Below, one piece after another: positions 4,452 through 5,267 of a DNA stretch of 5,267 bases (within the stretch, counting starts at the first letter, position 1; each line of letters begins with the position of its first letter). Source of the DNA: UBA2658 sp964617335 (GTDB taxonomy: Bacteria > Bacillota > Clostridia > Oscillospirales > Oscillospiraceae). A model generated the notes under the pieces. It was given only the letters and a program-made list of their open reading frames with translations, searched no databases and was not told the DNA's origin. The stretch covers positions 1-5,267 of the forward strand of contig CAZTXG010000052.1 in assembly GCA_964617335.1 (NCBI GenBank), read 5' to 3'. Position numbers and translations under genes: made by a program.

Positions 4452-5174
4452 TCAGCCAAGTCTAAGACCGGAGGCCGCATAACCTATAAAGGCACTTTTA
4501 GCCCTATCCTTATACCGCCGGCTTATTGGCACCTTTTCACCGCTGTACATTATAAATTCGGTGGGCTCATAGGTGACAACATGGTCTAAGTTTACAAGAA
4601 AGCTGTTATGACAGCGCAAAACCGGAGGAAAAGGGAGGGATTTATCAATGAGGTCAAGGCTTGTATATGTATCCTCCACAGAGTTTTTGCAAACTATAAA
4701 AATCTTTCGCTGCCTGCTTTCACAATAAAGGATATCAGCCTGACTTATAATTTTTCTTTTATGGCTTTTTGTAATCATTATAGAAGCAGGGGTCCTTTCA
4801 GCTTTACAGCTGAAATATCGCCGCATTACCAAAGGCAGGCGCTGATGGAACTCGTCTTTTATTATCAGCCAAAGGTGGTCGGCCTCATAAACATCGGTGG
4901 CATAAGCAATGCATTCCGTAAGAAAAACCACTTGACAGTCAGGCAGGGCGAGATTAACCCTTTTTGCTATATCTATCCCGTTAGTCCAAGGTAAAGACAG
5001 GTCAATAGCTGTGAAAAATAAGTCAGGGCAAAGATTAAGAGTGTCCAGCAGCTTTTCCGGACGAGAAAAAATTAAGATTTTAGCTTCGGAGTGGATTTTA
5101 TTAAAATAATCTTCCAGAGCTTTTTTTACGACAATAGCAAAGCTCTTATCGTCCTCCAAAATAAAAATAAGCAT
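4452..5174 (-). CDS. LytTR-family response regulator (REC plus LytTR DNA-binding domain)
   Basis: Predicted two-component response regulator of the AgrA/LytR type, 240 residues. The N-terminal receiver domain (about 1-120) has the acidic pocket E7-D8-D9, phosphoacceptor Asp 58 (in AIDLSLP), Thr 86 in FLTE and Lys 106. The usual K-P after the last strand is K-D here (IIKDE), and the AldYLlKP consensus is only loosely kept. The C-terminal LytTR domain (about 130-232) is well preserved: ADILYCES at 146-153, RCHNSFLVNL at 187-196, and VPISRRY at 215-221. It would bind direct repeats upstream of target promoters as a dimer. The binding site GAGGT (5185-5181, minus strand) lies 6 nt before the ATG. 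No histidine kinase gene is visible; a partner may lie beyond the right edge or elsewhere. Targets cannot be deduced, and the neighbouring genes are only candidates. Confidence 0.92.
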   Translation of the reverse strand: MLIFILEDDKSFAIVVKKALEDYFNKIHSEAKILIFSRPEKLLDTLNLCPDLFFTAIDLSLPWTNGIDIAKRVNLALPDCQVVFLTECIAYATDVYEADHLWLIIKDEFHQRLPLVMRRYFSCKAERTPASIMITKSHKRKIISQADILYCESRQRKIFIVCKNSVEDTYTSLDLIDKSLPFPPVLRCHNSFLVNLDHVVTYEPTEFIMYSGEKVPISRRYKDRAKSAFIGYAASGLRLG

Positions 5175-5267
5175 ATAAAAACCTCGGGCGAAATAAGGAT
5201 AATATGCATATGAGAAGCATATATATGTCTATGTTTTACCATATTAAAGCATAATATAAGCTCAAAT
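5175..5267 (-). promoter_or_regulatory. Upstream region of the LytTR gene, with weak promoter and inverted repeat
   Basis: The stretch is A/T-rich and cut by the window edge. On the minus strand TAGACA (5231-5226) resembles a -35 and CATATT (5206-5201) a -10, but their 19-bp spacing is poor, so the promoter call is weak. An inverted repeat, ATATGC at 5202-5207 and GCATAT at 5217-5222 with a 9-bp spacer, lies between them and could bind a regulator. No clear LytTR-type direct repeat pair was seen, so autoregulation is not supported here. Confidence 0.3.

Noticed and set aside
4608..4994. A 128-codon plus-strand reading frame inside the LytTR gene
   Set aside because: It lies entirely antisense to a protein with clear REC and LytTR motifs, has no convincing ribosome binding site, and its translation resembles no family I know.

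Overview
The window looks like a chromosomal segment of a low- to mid-G+C Gram-positive bacterium, most likely a clostridial (Oscillospiraceae/Ruminococcaceae-like or related) Firmicute. Four things point there: strong GGAGG ribosome binding sites, A/T-rich intergenic promoters of the TTGACA/TATAAT type, a secreted deacetylase carrying S-layer homology (SLH) domains, and a YtrA-type GntR regulator in front of an ABC exporter. Two copies of a TGTCGAA motif that matches the Spo0A box would also fit an endospore-forming lineage. No mobile element, CRISPR array, tRNA or rRNA was seen.

Layout. Positions 1-346 contain no convincing gene. They hold a candidate promoter and a foldable leader (about 175-294) in front of a 71-residue orphan protein (347-562, +) that has an excellent RBS and strongly biased codons. 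That gene ends at an intrinsic terminator (653-682). A second, perfectly symmetric terminator (711-750) separates it from the convergent gene for a secreted NodB polysaccharide deacetylase with three SLH repeats (757-2085, -). The deacetylase promoter is nearly ideal (TTGACC, 17 bp, TATAAT) and carries two 13-bp direct repeats with Spo0A-box cores. Diverging from it is an autoregulated-looking operon of three overlapping genes: a short GntR/YtrA repressor (2365-2754), an ABC ATPase (2735-3436) and a six-helix membrane partner (3430-4305). Its promoter contains three GTGTAC half-sites spaced exactly 16 bp apart. A bidirectional terminator (4365-4404) ends this operon and probably also the convergent gene for a LytTR-type response regulator (4452-5174, -). 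The promoter region of that last gene runs to the window edge.

How the genes may work together. The GntR protein most likely represses its own operon from the 16-bp-phased sites and is released by an unknown signal. Related YtrA-type modules respond to cell-envelope-active compounds. The deacetylase would act outside the cell, held to the wall by its SLH domains, and may be controlled by Spo0A or another factor that binds the repeats. The LytTR regulator lacks a visible kinase partner. The least explained part is the left end: a structured leader with mutually exclusive pairings, a small codon-optimised protein, and a 9-nt stretch of the leader that is perfectly complementary to a hairpin loop after the gene. 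I could not assign this leader to a known riboswitch or small-RNA class.
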